NCBI RefSeq assembly: GCF_000407545.1
Contig: NZ_ASWH01000002.1
Span: 496,001-560,000 of the forward strand
From: Enterococcus gilvus ATCC BAA-350
Lineage (GTDB): Bacteria; Bacillota; Bacilli; Lactobacillales; Enterococcaceae
Direction: 5' to 3'
DNA: 64,000 nucleotides
In this document: positions 1 to 9,068 of the stretch, one piece after another
How positions within the stretch are numbered: position 1 is the first letter of the stretch
How the letters are laid out: each line of letters opens with the position of its first letter
The notes under the pieces: model-generated
Told to the model about the DNA's origin: nothing
The model's database searches: none
Seen by the model: the letters and a program-made list of their open reading frames with translations, nothing else
Position numbers and translations under genes: made by a program

Positions 1-639
1 TCCTTTTTGATGCCCATAAGCACCAAATCCAGCATGGTTTCCTCCAACGATTTCTTGATACTCTGTTGCCTCAGGTAAATTCTTTTTGGCTTTCTGATAG
101 GCCTCTTTATCCAGGACATGATCATTCTCACCAGTCAGAGACAACACAGGAATTTCACTATCCGCTAAACGACCTTTCTCATCAGGATAACTCGCCAAGA
201 AGAATACGCCTTTTAAGTTGTCAGAATGATCTTTCGCAAACCGACTCGCCATCACACCGCCTAATGAATGGCCCCCCATGATGAAGGGACGTTTCGGCTG
301 TTCCTTAAGCACCTTTTCGCCACGATCCGGCGCAAGCACAGCCAAATCAAGCGGCATTTTCATGATATAAACGGGATAGCCCGCATCTGCCAACTCCTTC
401 GCCCAGACACTGTAGCTTTCCGGTTCGACTAGCGCACCTGGATAAAAAATAACCATTGGTTTTGACGTGTCTTTTGAAGGGAAGTATAACCAGTCAGGTT
501 CCTCCTTGGCCTGTTTGCCCACCTGTTCTGCTTGAGATGTGGGAGAATAAGTTTGTGTTTTTACATAAGTGATGCCCCCGACGATGACAATAACTATTGC
601 TATCAATACCGCCAGAAGAATCTTCTTCCATTTTTTCAA
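1..639 (-). CDS. alpha/beta hydrolase, membrane-anchored, 3' end beyond window
   Basis: The gene is read from a TTG start at 639 preceded by an AAAGGGA ribosome binding site, and stays open for 213 codons to the window edge. Residues about 5-25 form a hydrophobic N-terminal segment (signal anchor or signal peptide) after KKWKK, so the enzyme should sit outside the membrane. The catalytic elements of an alpha/beta hydrolase are visible in order: the nucleophile elbow GHSLGG, an acid-bearing GENDHV loop and the GGNHAGFG histidine loop near the truncated end. This resembles the Abhydrolase_5/dienelactone-hydrolase-like group; the substrate is unknown. Only the last stretch after the catalytic histidine is missing. 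Nothing upstream shows an operon partner. Confidence 0.8.
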   Translation of the reverse strand, partial: MKKWKKILLAVLIAIVIVIVGGITYVKTQTYSPTSQAEQVGKQAKEEPDWLYFPSKDTSKPMVIFYPGALVEPESYSVWAKELADAGYPVYIMKMPLDLAVLAPDRGEKVLKEQPKRPFIMGGHSLGGVMASRFAKDHSDNLKGVFFLASYPDEKGRLADSEIPVLSLTGENDHVLDKEAYQKAKKNLPEATEYQEIVGGNHAGFGAYGHQKG

Positions 640-787
640 CGCAATCGTCCCTTTCTTATGTTCGTTGTTATCATATCATTTTCGCTAAGCTGCTGGAAAT
701 CTTTGAGCCTCTGACACTATCGCTTTAAAAGGGCTCAAAAAATTCTTACTAATAGATGTAAGTTCAGACATAACCTTTTATTGCTCC

Positions 788-847
788 CTCAGCTTTTTCC
801 TAAACTATTTTCTTACGCATATATTTTAATTTTTGCAAAAAGCTGAG
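788..847. repeat. perfect 11-bp inverted repeat upstream of mleS
   Basis: CTCAGCTTTTT at 788-798 is exactly matched by its complement AAAAAGCTGAG at 837-847, with 38 nt between. It lies in the 350-bp gap between the hydrolase and mleS, about 80 bp upstream of the mleS -35 box. The spacing is long for a simple terminator and no T-run follows. It could be a regulator site or a stem-loop in a leader of the leftward gene; the function is unknown. Confidence 0.5.
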
Positions 848-926
848 GATACCCGAAATATCAAGCATTCGATACCTCTTAATAAATTTCATCTCATATA
901 AATTTTTTTTATCGTTACCCAATGTT

Positions 927-956
927 TTGACTATAGTTTGCCCGCCCTTTTATACT
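927..956 (+). promoter_or_regulatory. sigma-A-type promoter of mleS-mleP
   Basis: TTGACT at 927-932 and TATACT at 951-956 are separated by 18 bp. Transcription would start near 963, and an AGGAGG ribosome binding site follows at 976-981, 8 nt before the mleS ATG. Confidence 0.7.
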
Positions 957-989
957 TCGTGAGCAATCAAATTTTAGGAGGATTTATTT

Positions 990-2621
990 ATGATTACAGG
1001 TTTAAACCTATTAAACAACCCTTTTCTAAATAAAGGGACTGCTTTTACTAAAGAAGAACGCGCAAAATACGGCATCACTGGTATGCTTCCTAGCACTGTT
1101 CAAACATTAGAACAACAAGCCGTTCAAGCGTATGGACAATACCTAAGCAAACCATCTGATTTGGAAAAACGTATTTTCTTAATGAACATCTTCAACACAA
1201 ACCGCACATTGTTTTATAAATTAATGGGTCAACATATCGTTGAATTCATGCCAATCGTTTATGATCCAGTTGTTGCGGATTCCATCGAACAATACAACGA
1301 AATCTTCGTTGAACCACAAGACGCTGCTTTCTTATCAATCGATGATCCAGAAAGCATCAAAGACAGCTTGAAAAATGCTGCTGACGGCCGCGATATTCGT
1401 TTGATCGTTGTGACTGACGCAGAAGGAATCTTAGGTATGGGCGACTGGGGTGTCAACGGTGTGGATATCGCCATCGGTAAATTAATGGTTTACACGGCTG
1501 CAGCGGGTATCAACCCTGCGCAAGTTTTACCTGTTTCAATCGATGCTGGTACAAACAACGAAACATTATTGAACAACCCGCTTTACTTAGGAAACCGCCA
1601 CGAACGTGTGACAGGCGACACTTACTACGACTTCATCGACCAATTCGTTGAATCAGCATCAGATCTTTTCCCTGAATTACTATTACACTGGGAAGACTTC
1701 GGACGCGGCAATGCAGCAAACATTTTAGAAAAATACCAAGACAAAATCACGACCTTCAATGATGATATCCAAGGTACTGGTATCGTTGTTCTTGCTGGTG
1801 TTTTAGGCGGATTGAACATTTCTGGTGAAGCCTTGAAAGATCAAACGATCTTGACATTTGGTGCTGGTACAGCCGGTGTCGGTATTGCAAATATTCTATT
1901 AAAAGAAATGGTTCGCCAAGGAACACCTGAAGAAGAAGCACGCAAACACTTCTACCAAGTCGACAAACAAGGCTTGTTGTTTGAAGATACAGAAGGCTTG
2001 ACACCTGGTCAAATCCCATTTGCTAGAAAACGTGGCGAATTTACAAATAGCGAAGAATTAACAAACTTAGAAGCCGTTGTTAAAGAAATCCACCCAACAA
2101 TCATGATCGGTACATCTACTCAACCAGGTGCCTTCAGTGAAACAGTCATCAAAGAAATGGCTGCACACACACCTCGCCCAATCATTATGCCTTTATCAAA
2201 CCCAACAAAATTAGCTGAAGCAACTGCTGAAGACCTAATTAACTGGACAGATGGTAAAGCATTGATCGGAACAGGTATTCCTGCTGCTGATGTGGAATAC
2301 AACGGCGTGACGTACCAAATCGGACAAGCAAACAATGCCTTGATGTACCCTGGTCTTGGCCTAGGCTTGATCGCTTCTACGTCTACTCGTGTCAATGATG
2401 AAATCATTTCTCAAGCAAGCCGCGCACTTGGCGGAATCGTTGACGTAACAAAACCTGGTGCATCAATCTTGCCTCCAGTTGCGAAATTAACGGAATTCTC
2501 ACAAATCATTGCGGAAACAGTGGTTAAATCAGTTGTTGACCAAAAATTGAACCGTGAAGAAATCTCAGATGTAAAATCCGCTGTTGAAGCAGCGAAATGG
2601 GCTCCAGAATACAAAGACTAA
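990..2621 (+). CDS. mleS: malolactic enzyme (L-malate to L-lactate and CO2)
   Basis: This 543-residue protein converts L-malate to L-lactate and CO2 using tightly bound NAD and Mn, giving a proton-consuming, energy-conserving malolactic fermentation in the cytosol. It has the malic enzyme fold: an N-terminal part with the start pattern [11 protein letters not shown] shared with lactococcal malolactic enzyme, the NTNRTLFY and GMGDWG regions, the metal-site segment [11 protein letters not shown], and a Rossmann motif GAGTAGVG near residue 291. Length and the close match to recalled Lactococcus MleS favour malolactic enzyme over the similar NAD-malic enzymes; assay would decide. The start is set by AGGAGG 8 nt upstream. 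The malate permease gene follows 144 bp downstream in the same direction. The usual LysR activator mleR is not in the window. Confidence 0.92.
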   Translation: MITGLNLLNNPFLNKGTAFTKEERAKYGITGMLPSTVQTLEQQAVQAYGQYLSKPSDLEKRIFLMNIFNTNRTLFYKLMGQHIVEFMPIVYDPVVADSIEQYNEIFVEPQDAAFLSIDDPESIKDSLKNAADGRDIRLIVVTDAEGILGMGDWGVNGVDIAIGKLMVYTAAAGINPAQVLPVSIDAGTNNETLLNNPLYLGNRHERVTGDTYYDFIDQFVESASDLFPELLLHWEDFGRGNAANILEKYQDKITTFNDDIQGTGIVVLAGVLGGLNISGEALKDQTILTFGAGTAGVGIANILLKEMVRQGTPEEEARKHFYQVDKQGLLFEDTEGLTPGQIPFARKRGEFTNSEELTNLEAVVKEIHPTIMIGTSTQPGAFSETVIKEMAAHTPRPIIMPLSNPTKLAEATAEDLINWTDGKALIGTGIPAADVEYNGVTYQIGQANNALMYPGLGLGLIASTSTRVNDEIISQASRALGGIVDVTKPGASILPPVAKLTEFSQIIAETVVKSVVDQKLNREEISDVKSAVEAAKWAPEYKD

Positions 2622-2691
2622 TCCCGAATCAGCTTCCCCTCTCTCTTAAATGATTCGTTTAGATATAGATAGAAACAACTCTCTTAGATGA

Positions 2692-2722
2692 GGGAGTAGA
2701 TGTGACTCTACTCCCCATTTTT
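2692..2722 (+). terminator. stem-loop between mleS and mleP
   Basis: GGGAGTAGA (2692-2700) pairs perfectly with TCTACTCCC (2707-2715) around a 6-nt loop, followed by CATTTTTATG. The T-run is short, so this may be a weak terminator or an mRNA-stabilising hairpin that sets the ratio of mleS to mleP. Confidence 0.6.
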
Positions 2723-2765
2723 ATGAATTCAACCAACGTTTTACTAAAGAAAGGATCTTTAAAAA

Positions 2766-4088
2766 ATGACACAAAAAGATACATCAGCTGCTACGCCAGT
2801 TGAAGAAAAAAAGACCAGCTTCTGGTCAACAAAAATCAGCGGTGTGAGTTTGCCTATCTACTTGATCATGGTCGTTGTCTTGATCGTGGCGATGGCGTTA
2901 GGAAAATTACCGACAAATATGATCGGACCAATCGCGATTCTTGTTATTTTTGGGAACTTATTCCATTTTATCGGCAACAAAATCCCTATCGTTAAAAGTT
3001 ATCTTGGCGGCGGTTCTGTTTTTGCGATCTTTGCTTCTGCCGCAATCGCAACGTTCGGAATCTTACCTGACGCAGTGGTAAAATCAACAGAAAACTTCGT
3101 GACAAACATGGGCTTCTTAGATTTTTACATTGCTGCTTTGATCACCGGTAGTATTTTAGGAATGAACCGCAAACTATTGATGAAGGCATCTGTTCGTTTT
3201 ATTCCTGTTGCTCTTATTTCAATGATCGTTTCTTTCTTTGCCGTTGGACTTGTTGGTATGCTGATCGGTAAAGGGTTTGCGAACTCTGTCTTGTACATTT
3301 CATTGCCTGCTATGGCTGGCGGTGTGGGTGCTGGCGCCGTGCCATTATCAACGATTTATGCACATGTTTTAGGAACCGATGCTTCTGCCATCATCTCTCG
3401 TTTGATCCCGGCAACTGCTATGACCAACGTTTTAGCAATCATTGGTGCTGCGTTAGTCGCGCGTGCTGGACAATCGTTGCCTAAATTAAACGGTAACGGA
3501 AAATTGATGGAAAAAGGCGACCTTGGCGATGGCAAACCTCGCGAAGTGAAACCAGATATCGCTCAATTGGGTGTTGGTTTGATGGTTGCTTTGTCCTTCT
3601 TCATCTTAGGACAAATCTGTAACTTCTTCGTTCCAAAGATCCATGCCTACGCATTTATGATCATCATCGTTGTTATTTGTAAAATCACGAACATCTTGCC
3701 TGAATATTATGAAGACGCAGCAATCATGTTCAATAATTTGATCGTTAAAAACCTAACTGCCGCTGTTTTAGCCGGTATTGGTATTGCGTTATTGAACTTG
3801 AACGTGTTAGCTTCTGCATTAACATGGCAATTTGTTGTTTTATGTTTAACAAGTGTGGTTGTGATCTCCCTTGTTTCTGGATTCGTCGGACGCCTCTTTG
3901 GGTTGTACCCTATCGAATCGACCATTACTGCCGGTCTATGTAACAACTCCATGGGCGGTACTGGTAACGTGGCTGTATTATCTGCCGCAAACCGCATGGA
4001 ATTGATTGCTTTCGCTCAAATGGGGAACCGTCTTGGCGGTGCGATCGTACTGATCATTTCAGGATTCCTTATGCAGCTATTCTCTTAA
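2766..4088 (+). CDS. mleP: L-malate permease, 2-hydroxycarboxylate transporter family
   Basis: This 440-residue integral membrane protein belongs to the 2-hydroxycarboxylate transporter (CitP/MleP/CimH) family. It should exchange malate for lactate or take up malate, which with MleS makes the proton motive force of malolactic fermentation. The sequence shows about eleven hydrophobic segments and the two family re-entrant loop motifs GGVGAG near residue 185 and GGTGN near residue 397, the hallmarks of the two-fold pseudo-symmetric fold. The first 25 residues are a polar cytoplasmic tail. Citrate or mixed specificity (CimH) cannot be excluded, but the neighbouring malolactic enzyme argues for malate. 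It starts after an AAAGGATC binding site and ends before a strong terminator. Confidence 0.9.
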   Translation: MTQKDTSAATPVEEKKTSFWSTKISGVSLPIYLIMVVVLIVAMALGKLPTNMIGPIAILVIFGNLFHFIGNKIPIVKSYLGGGSVFAIFASAAIATFGILPDAVVKSTENFVTNMGFLDFYIAALITGSILGMNRKLLMKASVRFIPVALISMIVSFFAVGLVGMLIGKGFANSVLYISLPAMAGGVGAGAVPLSTIYAHVLGTDASAIISRLIPATAMTNVLAIIGAALVARAGQSLPKLNGNGKLMEKGDLGDGKPREVKPDIAQLGVGLMVALSFFILGQICNFFVPKIHAYAFMIIIVVICKITNILPEYYEDAAIMFNNLIVKNLTAAVLAGIGIALLNLNVLASALTWQFVVLCLTSVVVISLVSGFVGRLFGLYPIESTITAGLCNNSMGGTGNVAVLSAANRMELIAFAQMGNRLGGAIVLIISGFLMQLFS

Positions 4089-4144
4089 TCTACTAGTTAG
4101 TTCTATTCTCCCTCTCTTTTAACCATAGAAACATTAGATAAAAA

Positions 4145-4195
4145 AAGAACAAAGCGCGTTGACTCTACCATCAATGCGCTTTGTTCTTTTTATTT
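4145..4195 (+). terminator. rho-independent terminator after mleP
   Basis: AAGAACAAAGCGCGTTGA (4145-4162) pairs with TCAATGCGCTTTGTTCTT (4171-4188) around an 8-nt loop and runs into TTTTTATTTT. The A-rich 5' flank also lets it work for the converging acetyltransferase gene. Confidence 0.9.
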
Positions 4196-4228
4196 TAGTT
4201 AAGAAGCTAATGAAGACGTGACAACCAG

Positions 4229-4678
4229 TTATTCTATGTCTAAAAACATGATCCGTTCTCCATTTTCAGGATCGTATTTTCCGCTGTCGATGAACCCAAA
4301 GCGTTGGTAATAGGGAAGAATTTTCTCATTTTCATCGTGGATACTCAAATAGATTCGACGGACTCCATACTTTTGCCTCATGAATTGAAGGATTATCGGG
4401 ATAAACCGTGTGCCGTAGCCTTTTCCTTGAAATTGCGCGTCGATCATCAAGCGATCTAGCCACATCTCCTCCTCTTGCTTTGCACCGATCATTGAAAAAC
4501 CCACAAGAAGTTCCCCATCGTATAGAGCGAGAGGCTGCCAATGAAGGGATACGTCGTAAGCCGCTTCTAATAAGGATCGCGCATTACTTTCGATAAATCC
4601 TTTCTGATTCTTTGCGACGGTAAGACCACAGACAGCTCGCCAATTGGGTTCGCCTACCTCTTTGATCGTTAAGCCCAT
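4229..4678 (-). CDS. GNAT acetyltransferase, BltD-like (polyamine type)
   Basis: This 149-residue cytosolic protein is a single GNAT N-acetyltransferase domain. The acetyl-CoA pyrophosphate loop appears as QFQGKGYG near residues 81-88, and the C-terminal PYYQRFGF segment is the usual beta6 region. The overall pattern, including MWLDRLMID and the RRIYLSIH strand, matches what I recall of Bacillus BltD spermine/spermidine acetyltransferase, so a polyamine substrate is likely but unproven. It ends convergent with mleP and shares that terminator. It appears to be a single-gene unit. Confidence 0.8.
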   Translation of the reverse strand: MGLTIKEVGEPNWRAVCGLTVAKNQKGFIESNARSLLEAAYDVSLHWQPLALYDGELLVGFSMIGAKQEEEMWLDRLMIDAQFQGKGYGTRFIPIILQFMRQKYGVRRIYLSIHDENEKILPYYQRFGFIDSGKYDPENGERIMFLDIE

Positions 4679-4731
4679 TCTTTCGTCCCTCCTTTATCTT
4701 TTACCTGCTTTCACAGTAACAAATAGAGAAA

Positions 4732-4763
4732 GAAACAGCAATCGGCGCACCGATTGCTGTTTC
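4732..4763 (-). terminator. terminator after kynureninase gene
   Basis: GAAACAGCAATCGG (4732-4745) and CCGATTGCTGTTTC (4750-4763) form a perfect 14-bp stem with a 4-nt loop; on the minus strand it continues into TTTCTCTATTTG. It lies 25 bp past the kynU stop. Confidence 0.85.
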
Positions 4764-4788
4764 TTTTAATAGTCGGTAGTTCTTCTTA

Positions 4789-6066
4789 TCAAACGACCGC
4801 GGAACGTTCGTTGCTGTAATTTAAATAGATTTTTTCTCGAACAATTTCTTCCAACGTATCAACGACTTTGTGGATGTCTTCATAGGAAGTGTACAAGGCG
4901 ATCGGCGCTAAGCGAATGACATTGGGTTCACGAAAATCAGGAACTACGTGATGATCTCTCAATGCCGCCGCAATTCGATAGGCTTCACGATGGACCACAC
5001 ATACATGCCCGCCACGAAGAGAATCTTCCTGCTTATTTGTATAAGAATAGCCATAGGCGGTCAATCGTTCATCGATCAAATACATAAGGTACGCCGTTTT
5101 AGCCAGTGAAACTTCTCTGATTGTCGCAATTCCAACCGCCTTAAAAACCTGCAATGACCCTTCCAGCGTCGCCATCGAGAAGAGTGCGGGGGAACCAATC
5201 TGCCAACCACTCGCATCTGGTTGATGTTCAAACTGTTGCTTCAACTGAAATTGCGTGTCGTTTCGATTTCCAAACCAGCCAGCCAAGCCTGGTGTTTGTT
5301 GAAAGTGCTTTTGATTGATGTAGAGGCCCGCAGTTGATCCAAAGCCGCCATTCAAGTATTTATACGTACACCACACAGCAAAATCCGGTTGAATCACTGA
5401 AAAGTCGATTTCGACTGCGCCGATCCCATGGCAGAGATCAAAGCCAATAAGGATACCTCTTTTGTGGGCTTCTTCCGTCAGGCGTTTCATATCCAGCAGT
5501 TGCGCACTCCGATAGAGGACCGCCGGCAGCAGGATGACTGCGACATCCTCTGTCATCGCCTCGATCATCGCCTCTTCATCAATAAATTGCCCGTCTGTAC
5601 TTGGCACTACCTTCACGCCCTCTGCTGCTGAATACCCCTTTAGCTGAACGATGCTTTCCACCGCATACCGATCCGTAGGAAAATTTAAATCATCGATCAA
5701 AATTTTATATTTCTTCGCTGTTGGGTGATAAAAAGTTGCCAATGCCTGATGGATATTCGCTGTCGTACTTCCAGTCACGGTGACCTCCTTTGCTGAGGCA
5801 CAGATCAACGGCGCCATCAGATCCGCGATTTTCTCACTGTAGCGATAAAGGTCATTCCACGCACGCACCCCTTCCACCTTCCAGCGCTCAATCATTTTCT
5901 CTAAACTTTCAACGGCTGGTTTAGAGGCCATACCTAAAGAATTTCCATCCATGTAAATCTCGTTCTCTTGGAGAAAGAACTCCTTACGATAGTCTCGTAA
6001 TTCATCCTTTAAATCCATTGCTTTGGCAAATTCGATGCCCTTTTCAAATGTTCGTTCCATCGTCAT
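4789..6066 (-). CDS. kynU: kynureninase
   Basis: Kynureninase is a PLP enzyme that splits L-kynurenine to anthranilate and L-alanine. The protein is about 425 residues, normal for the family, with the early motif YMDGNSLG, the phosphate-binding TGSTTANIH region, the DLCHGIGA aspartate segment and the cofactor lysine in CTYKYLNGGFG near residue 235. I chose the ATG at 6066 because GGAG lies 5 nt upstream; a TTG at 6084 with AGGA upstream is possible. No tryptophan dioxygenase or kynurenine formamidase gene is nearby, so the substrate would be external kynurenine. An Lrp/AsnC-type regulator is divergently transcribed next door and is the obvious candidate controller. Confidence 0.9.
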   Translation of the reverse strand: MTMERTFEKGIEFAKAMDLKDELRDYRKEFFLQENEIYMDGNSLGMASKPAVESLEKMIERWKVEGVRAWNDLYRYSEKIADLMAPLICASAKEVTVTGSTTANIHQALATFYHPTAKKYKILIDDLNFPTDRYAVESIVQLKGYSAAEGVKVVPSTDGQFIDEEAMIEAMTEDVAVILLPAVLYRSAQLLDMKRLTEEAHKRGILIGFDLCHGIGAVEIDFSVIQPDFAVWCTYKYLNGGFGSTAGLYINQKHFQQTPGLAGWFGNRNDTQFQLKQQFEHQPDASGWQIGSPALFSMATLEGSLQVFKAVGIATIREVSLAKTAYLMYLIDERLTAYGYSYTNKQEDSLRGGHVCVVHREAYRIAAALRDHHVVPDFREPNVIRLAPIALYTSYEDIHKVVDTLEEIVREKIYLNYSNERSAVV

Positions 6067-6271
6067 CCACGCTCCATTAATCAAATTTTCCTACCAGAAA
6101 CGGATGCATTCAGTTATAATACACTCAATGCTCGTCTGATAACGTCCTTACTCAAAATTGTACCCATCTGCTCCGTCTTTTTATATACGATAACCAATAG
6201 ATTTCGGGCTCTATTTTTATTAAATAAGGAAAATGAAGGATTTTTTTAGCATAAATAAAGGAGACTCTTTC

Positions 6272-6709
6272 ATGCTTGACCAAACAGATTTGAAACTTTT
6301 AAAACTACTTTCAAAAAACAGCCGAACAACGGTAAAAAATCTTTCAAAAGAAGTCGCTCTTTCCGAACCAAGTGTAAAAACACGCATTCAGCGCTTGATG
6401 GATGAAGAGATTTTAAACGCATTTACTGTTGATATCGACTATAAAAAACTTGGCTACACCCTGCCATTGTTCGTTAAAATCAGTGATCTGACGATTCCAG
6501 CACAAAAATTTGTTTCTATCGTCGAGGAAATCAGTGCCTTTGTTTCTATTTATGCCGTAACCGGAGAAGAAAACTATATTCTTTTCGGTCATGCACGTTC
6601 CGTTAGCGAGGTGGAGGAGATTCTTTCCAAGTTGATGGCTTATGGGAAAGTTTCTACGTCGATTATTTTAGAAGAAAAAAATAACAAGAAATTCATTGAT
6701 GACCTCTAA
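6272..6709 (+). CDS. Lrp/AsnC family transcriptional regulator
   Basis: The protein is 145 residues when read from the ATG at 6272, which has AAAGGAGA 8 nt upstream; a longer in-frame start at 6233 has no good binding site. Residues about 1-60 form the winged HTH of Lrp/AsnC proteins (LDQTDLKLLKLLSKNSRTT onward), and the C-terminal half is the RAM/ligand-binding domain that binds amino acids and builds octamers. It is divergent from kynU across about 200 bp, so a kynurenine- or aromatic amino acid-responsive control of kynU is a reasonable inference. A strong terminator follows directly. Confidence 0.85.
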   Translation: MLDQTDLKLLKLLSKNSRTTVKNLSKEVALSEPSVKTRIQRLMDEEILNAFTVDIDYKKLGYTLPLFVKISDLTIPAQKFVSIVEEISAFVSIYAVTGEENYILFGHARSVSEVEEILSKLMAYGKVSTSIILEEKNNKKFIDDL

Positions 6710-6713
6710 AAAA

Positions 6714-6768
6714 GACCGATCGCCAGCGTTAGATTTCAATCTAACATTGGCGGTCGGTCTATCTTTTT
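6714..6768 (+). terminator. terminator after the Lrp-type gene
   Basis: GACCGATCGCCAGCGTTAGA pairs with its near-complement ending GGTCGGTC at 6759, giving a stem of roughly 20 bp followed by TATCTTTTT. It also serves the converging exporter gene. Confidence 0.9.
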
Positions 6769-6783
6769 AATAAAGAGCCTACT

Positions 6784-8319
6784 CTATTGAATGGTTTCTT
6801 TGTTTTCACGCATAAAGATCGCTGCACCTACAGCACCGATCAGCACGATGGTTCCAGCTACGTAACAAATCTGGATCAGTCCCTTATCAAAGGCATTCAC
6901 CACTACCTTTTGCAATTCGTGGGCAAAAGGTGCGTTCTTTAATGCCTCTGAGAACACGATTTGATGACCAGAGAAAGGCCCGGCATTGATCAAGCTGGTG
7001 GTCAATTTTTCTGGCAAGTGCATTGATGCGGCATGCTGATTAAGGACAGCCGCGTAACGGTTTGCCTCTACTAAGCCTAGGATCACCACCCCAAAGCTGG
7101 TACCAAATTGTCGGAAGACGTTCAACAAGCCTGAAGCCATCCCCATCTCATGAGGCGCGACCCCTTCTAACCCAGCGGAGTTCAATACCGGGTTCACGAT
7201 CCCGTTGGCGATCCCGATCATCACTAGCGTTGGCCACAATTGTGCATACCCCATCGTAGGGGAAAGCTGACCGATCAAGAAAAGAAAACCGGCGCCGCTG
7301 ACCAATAAGCCCGCAACGATCATCCATTTTTTCGAGAATTTATTTCCCAGAATCCCAACTACGGGTCCTAAAATCAAGGACCAGACAGATAGTGCCAATT
7401 GACGAATCCCCGTGTCAAAGGCAGACCAGCCAATATAGTTCTGCATCAATACTGTTAAGTACGTATTAAACGCATAAATTCCTGAACCTAGCGCAAAAGC
7501 AACGATCACGGACCCGACAAAGTTGATATTCTTGAACATCTTCAGGTTCATCATAGGACTTTCGACCTTTGATTCGACAAAGATAAATAACGCTAAGAAC
7601 ACGACCGCTAAAAGCATCCAGCCACCAACGTGAGGATTTGTCCAACCCCAATTGATGTGTGTTTCCTTTTCGATCAAGCCATAGATCGCACTAAATAATG
7701 CTGCGGCAGACAAAATCATCCCAAGAAAATCAATTTTCTGATCTTTTCCGTAGCTTGGCGTCTCATTTACATAACGCATCGTCATTAAAACAGCGATGAT
7801 CCCGATCGGCAAATTGATAAAGAAAATCGATTCCCAACCAAAGGTATCCACCAATAAGCCGCCCACCAATGGCCCAGAAGCGGAAGATAGTCCAATAACC
7901 GACCCTAAGATCCCCAACGCTAACCCACGTTGCTTGCCATCAAAATTTGAAGCAACTAACGCCATTGACAGAGACATCATGCCTGCTCCACCGATGGCTT
8001 GGATTCCCCGTCCGATGTCTAGAACCAGCAAAGTCGGTGCAAAGCCGTTCACTACTGAAGCAATGACGAATAAAATCAAGCTTGCCAAAAAGACTTTCTT
8101 TCGCCCGTACATATCTCCCATTTTTGACACGATCAGCAACGTGACCGCGAATACTAATGTGTAGGCATTCAGCACCCACTGTAATTGTGTAAATGGCGCA
8201 TCGAAGGCCTTTTGCATTGTTGGCAACGCCACGTTTACTACCGTCACGTCCAAAAGTCCCATAAAGACGCCCAAAGACATCGCGACTAATGAGAACCATT
8301 TTTTTGAAGAATTTTCCAT
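6784..8319 (-). CDS. MFS drug exporter, DHA2 (EmrB/QacA) family, 14 TM
   Basis: This 511-residue membrane protein has about fourteen hydrophobic segments and the DHA2 drug:proton antiporter signatures: LDVTVVNVALP in helix 1, the loop motif GDMYGRKK between helices 2 and 3, the GIQAIGGAGM region of helix 4 and the helix 5 antiporter motif near GSVIGLSSASGPLVGG. It should export hydrophobic or cationic compounds using the proton gradient. It is co-transcribed with the PadR gene 15 bp upstream, which implies substrate-induced derepression. The C-terminus has an extra loop of about 60 residues before the last helix, as in QacA-type proteins. The substrate is unknown. Confidence 0.88.
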   Translation of the reverse strand: MENSSKKWFSLVAMSLGVFMGLLDVTVVNVALPTMQKAFDAPFTQLQWVLNAYTLVFAVTLLIVSKMGDMYGRKKVFLASLILFVIASVVNGFAPTLLVLDIGRGIQAIGGAGMMSLSMALVASNFDGKQRGLALGILGSVIGLSSASGPLVGGLLVDTFGWESIFFINLPIGIIAVLMTMRYVNETPSYGKDQKIDFLGMILSAAALFSAIYGLIEKETHINWGWTNPHVGGWMLLAVVFLALFIFVESKVESPMMNLKMFKNINFVGSVIVAFALGSGIYAFNTYLTVLMQNYIGWSAFDTGIRQLALSVWSLILGPVVGILGNKFSKKWMIVAGLLVSGAGFLFLIGQLSPTMGYAQLWPTLVMIGIANGIVNPVLNSAGLEGVAPHEMGMASGLLNVFRQFGTSFGVVILGLVEANRYAAVLNQHAASMHLPEKLTTSLINAGPFSGHQIVFSEALKNAPFAHELQKVVVNAFDKGLIQICYVAGTIVLIGAVGAAIFMRENKETIQ

Positions 8320-8334
8320 AAATTGTTTGCACCC

Positions 8335-8898
8335 CTAGTTATAAGTATCAAGCTGCTGAGCAGAATTCTTTCGATCAGCAAGCTGTTTATTGATCCATGT
8401 TAATTTTGTTTTGGCTAATTGGATATCCAATTCATAGGCTTCGGCCAAAATACGAAAGCGTTCCTTGTTTTCTGGAAAACGCGCCTGATGCTCTGTCATA
8501 TCCTTTTGCGCGTGTTGATAAAAATCCAAATCCTTTTCAATAAATGACTGAAATTCCTCTAATATTGCTAGTTGCTCCGTTAGCGACACGCTATCCAACG
8601 AACGCAGCTTGAAGTGAATCCTGTCATTTCGCTTCGCGTCCGAAGGGATTTTTTCCTTCATCAATTCAATGAATCGGTCCACACCCGACGCGGTGATATG
8701 CCATAATTTCATTTTTCGGCCTTCTTCATGGACCGTGGAGGTGACGAGCCCTTCTTTCTCTAGCCGTTCCAGTGAAGGATACAAGACCCCGCTGGACACT
8801 TTTCGCATCGGCTGCAAGGCAGATCCGACAATTTTTTGAAGCTTGTAGCCGGTCTTATCGCCAGTAATCAGTGAACCTAAAAGTAGTAAATCGTACAT
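8335..8898 (-). CDS. PadR family transcriptional repressor
   Basis: Read from the ATG at 8898 with an AAGGGGGA binding site, the protein is 187 residues. The N-terminal winged HTH includes GYKLQKIV and SGVLYPSLERLEKEGLV, the diagnostic PadR segment, and the C-terminal Vir-like half is a helical dimerisation region. It lies first in an operon with the MFS exporter, so it most likely represses itself and the exporter until a phenolic or drug ligand binds. Two AGTCTTTTAGA[T/C]-type boxes flank the promoter and are good operator candidates. Confidence 0.87.
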   Translation of the reverse strand: MYDLLLLGSLITGDKTGYKLQKIVGSALQPMRKVSSGVLYPSLERLEKEGLVTSTVHEEGRKMKLWHITASGVDRFIELMKEKIPSDAKRNDRIHFKLRSLDSVSLTEQLAILEEFQSFIEKDLDFYQHAQKDMTEHQARFPENKERFRILAEAYELDIQLAKTKLTWINKQLADRKNSAQQLDTYN

Positions 8899-8926
8899 AT
8901 TATCCCCCTTCCTGATGCCCTTCATC

Positions 8927-8980
8927 AGTCTTTTAGATCTATCGACTTTGTAATTATAAGTCTTTTAGACACATTGTCAA
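8927..8980 (-). promoter_or_regulatory. padR-exporter promoter with repeated operator box
   Basis: On the minus strand TTGACA (8980-8975) and TATAAT (8958-8953) are 16 bp apart, both perfect consensus. The palindromic box GTCTAAAAGAC occupies the spacer (8959-8971) and a second copy, ATCTAAAAGACT, lies downstream at 8927-8938. Two copies around the core promoter fit autorepression by PadR. Confidence 0.7.
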
Positions 8981-9007
8981 CTAGAAAGTTCTCTCACCTT
9001 GTTTCCA

Positions 9008-9038
9008 CAAAAAAAGACCGATTCAAAGGAATCAGTCT
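9008..9038 (-). terminator. terminator after sensor kinase gene
   Basis: AGACTGATTC and GAATCGGTCT pair around CTTT on the minus strand and run into TTTTTTGTGG. It closes the kinase transcript. Confidence 0.8.
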
Positions 9039-9068
9039 AACGAATTTGATCGCTGTTTTCAGCGACTT

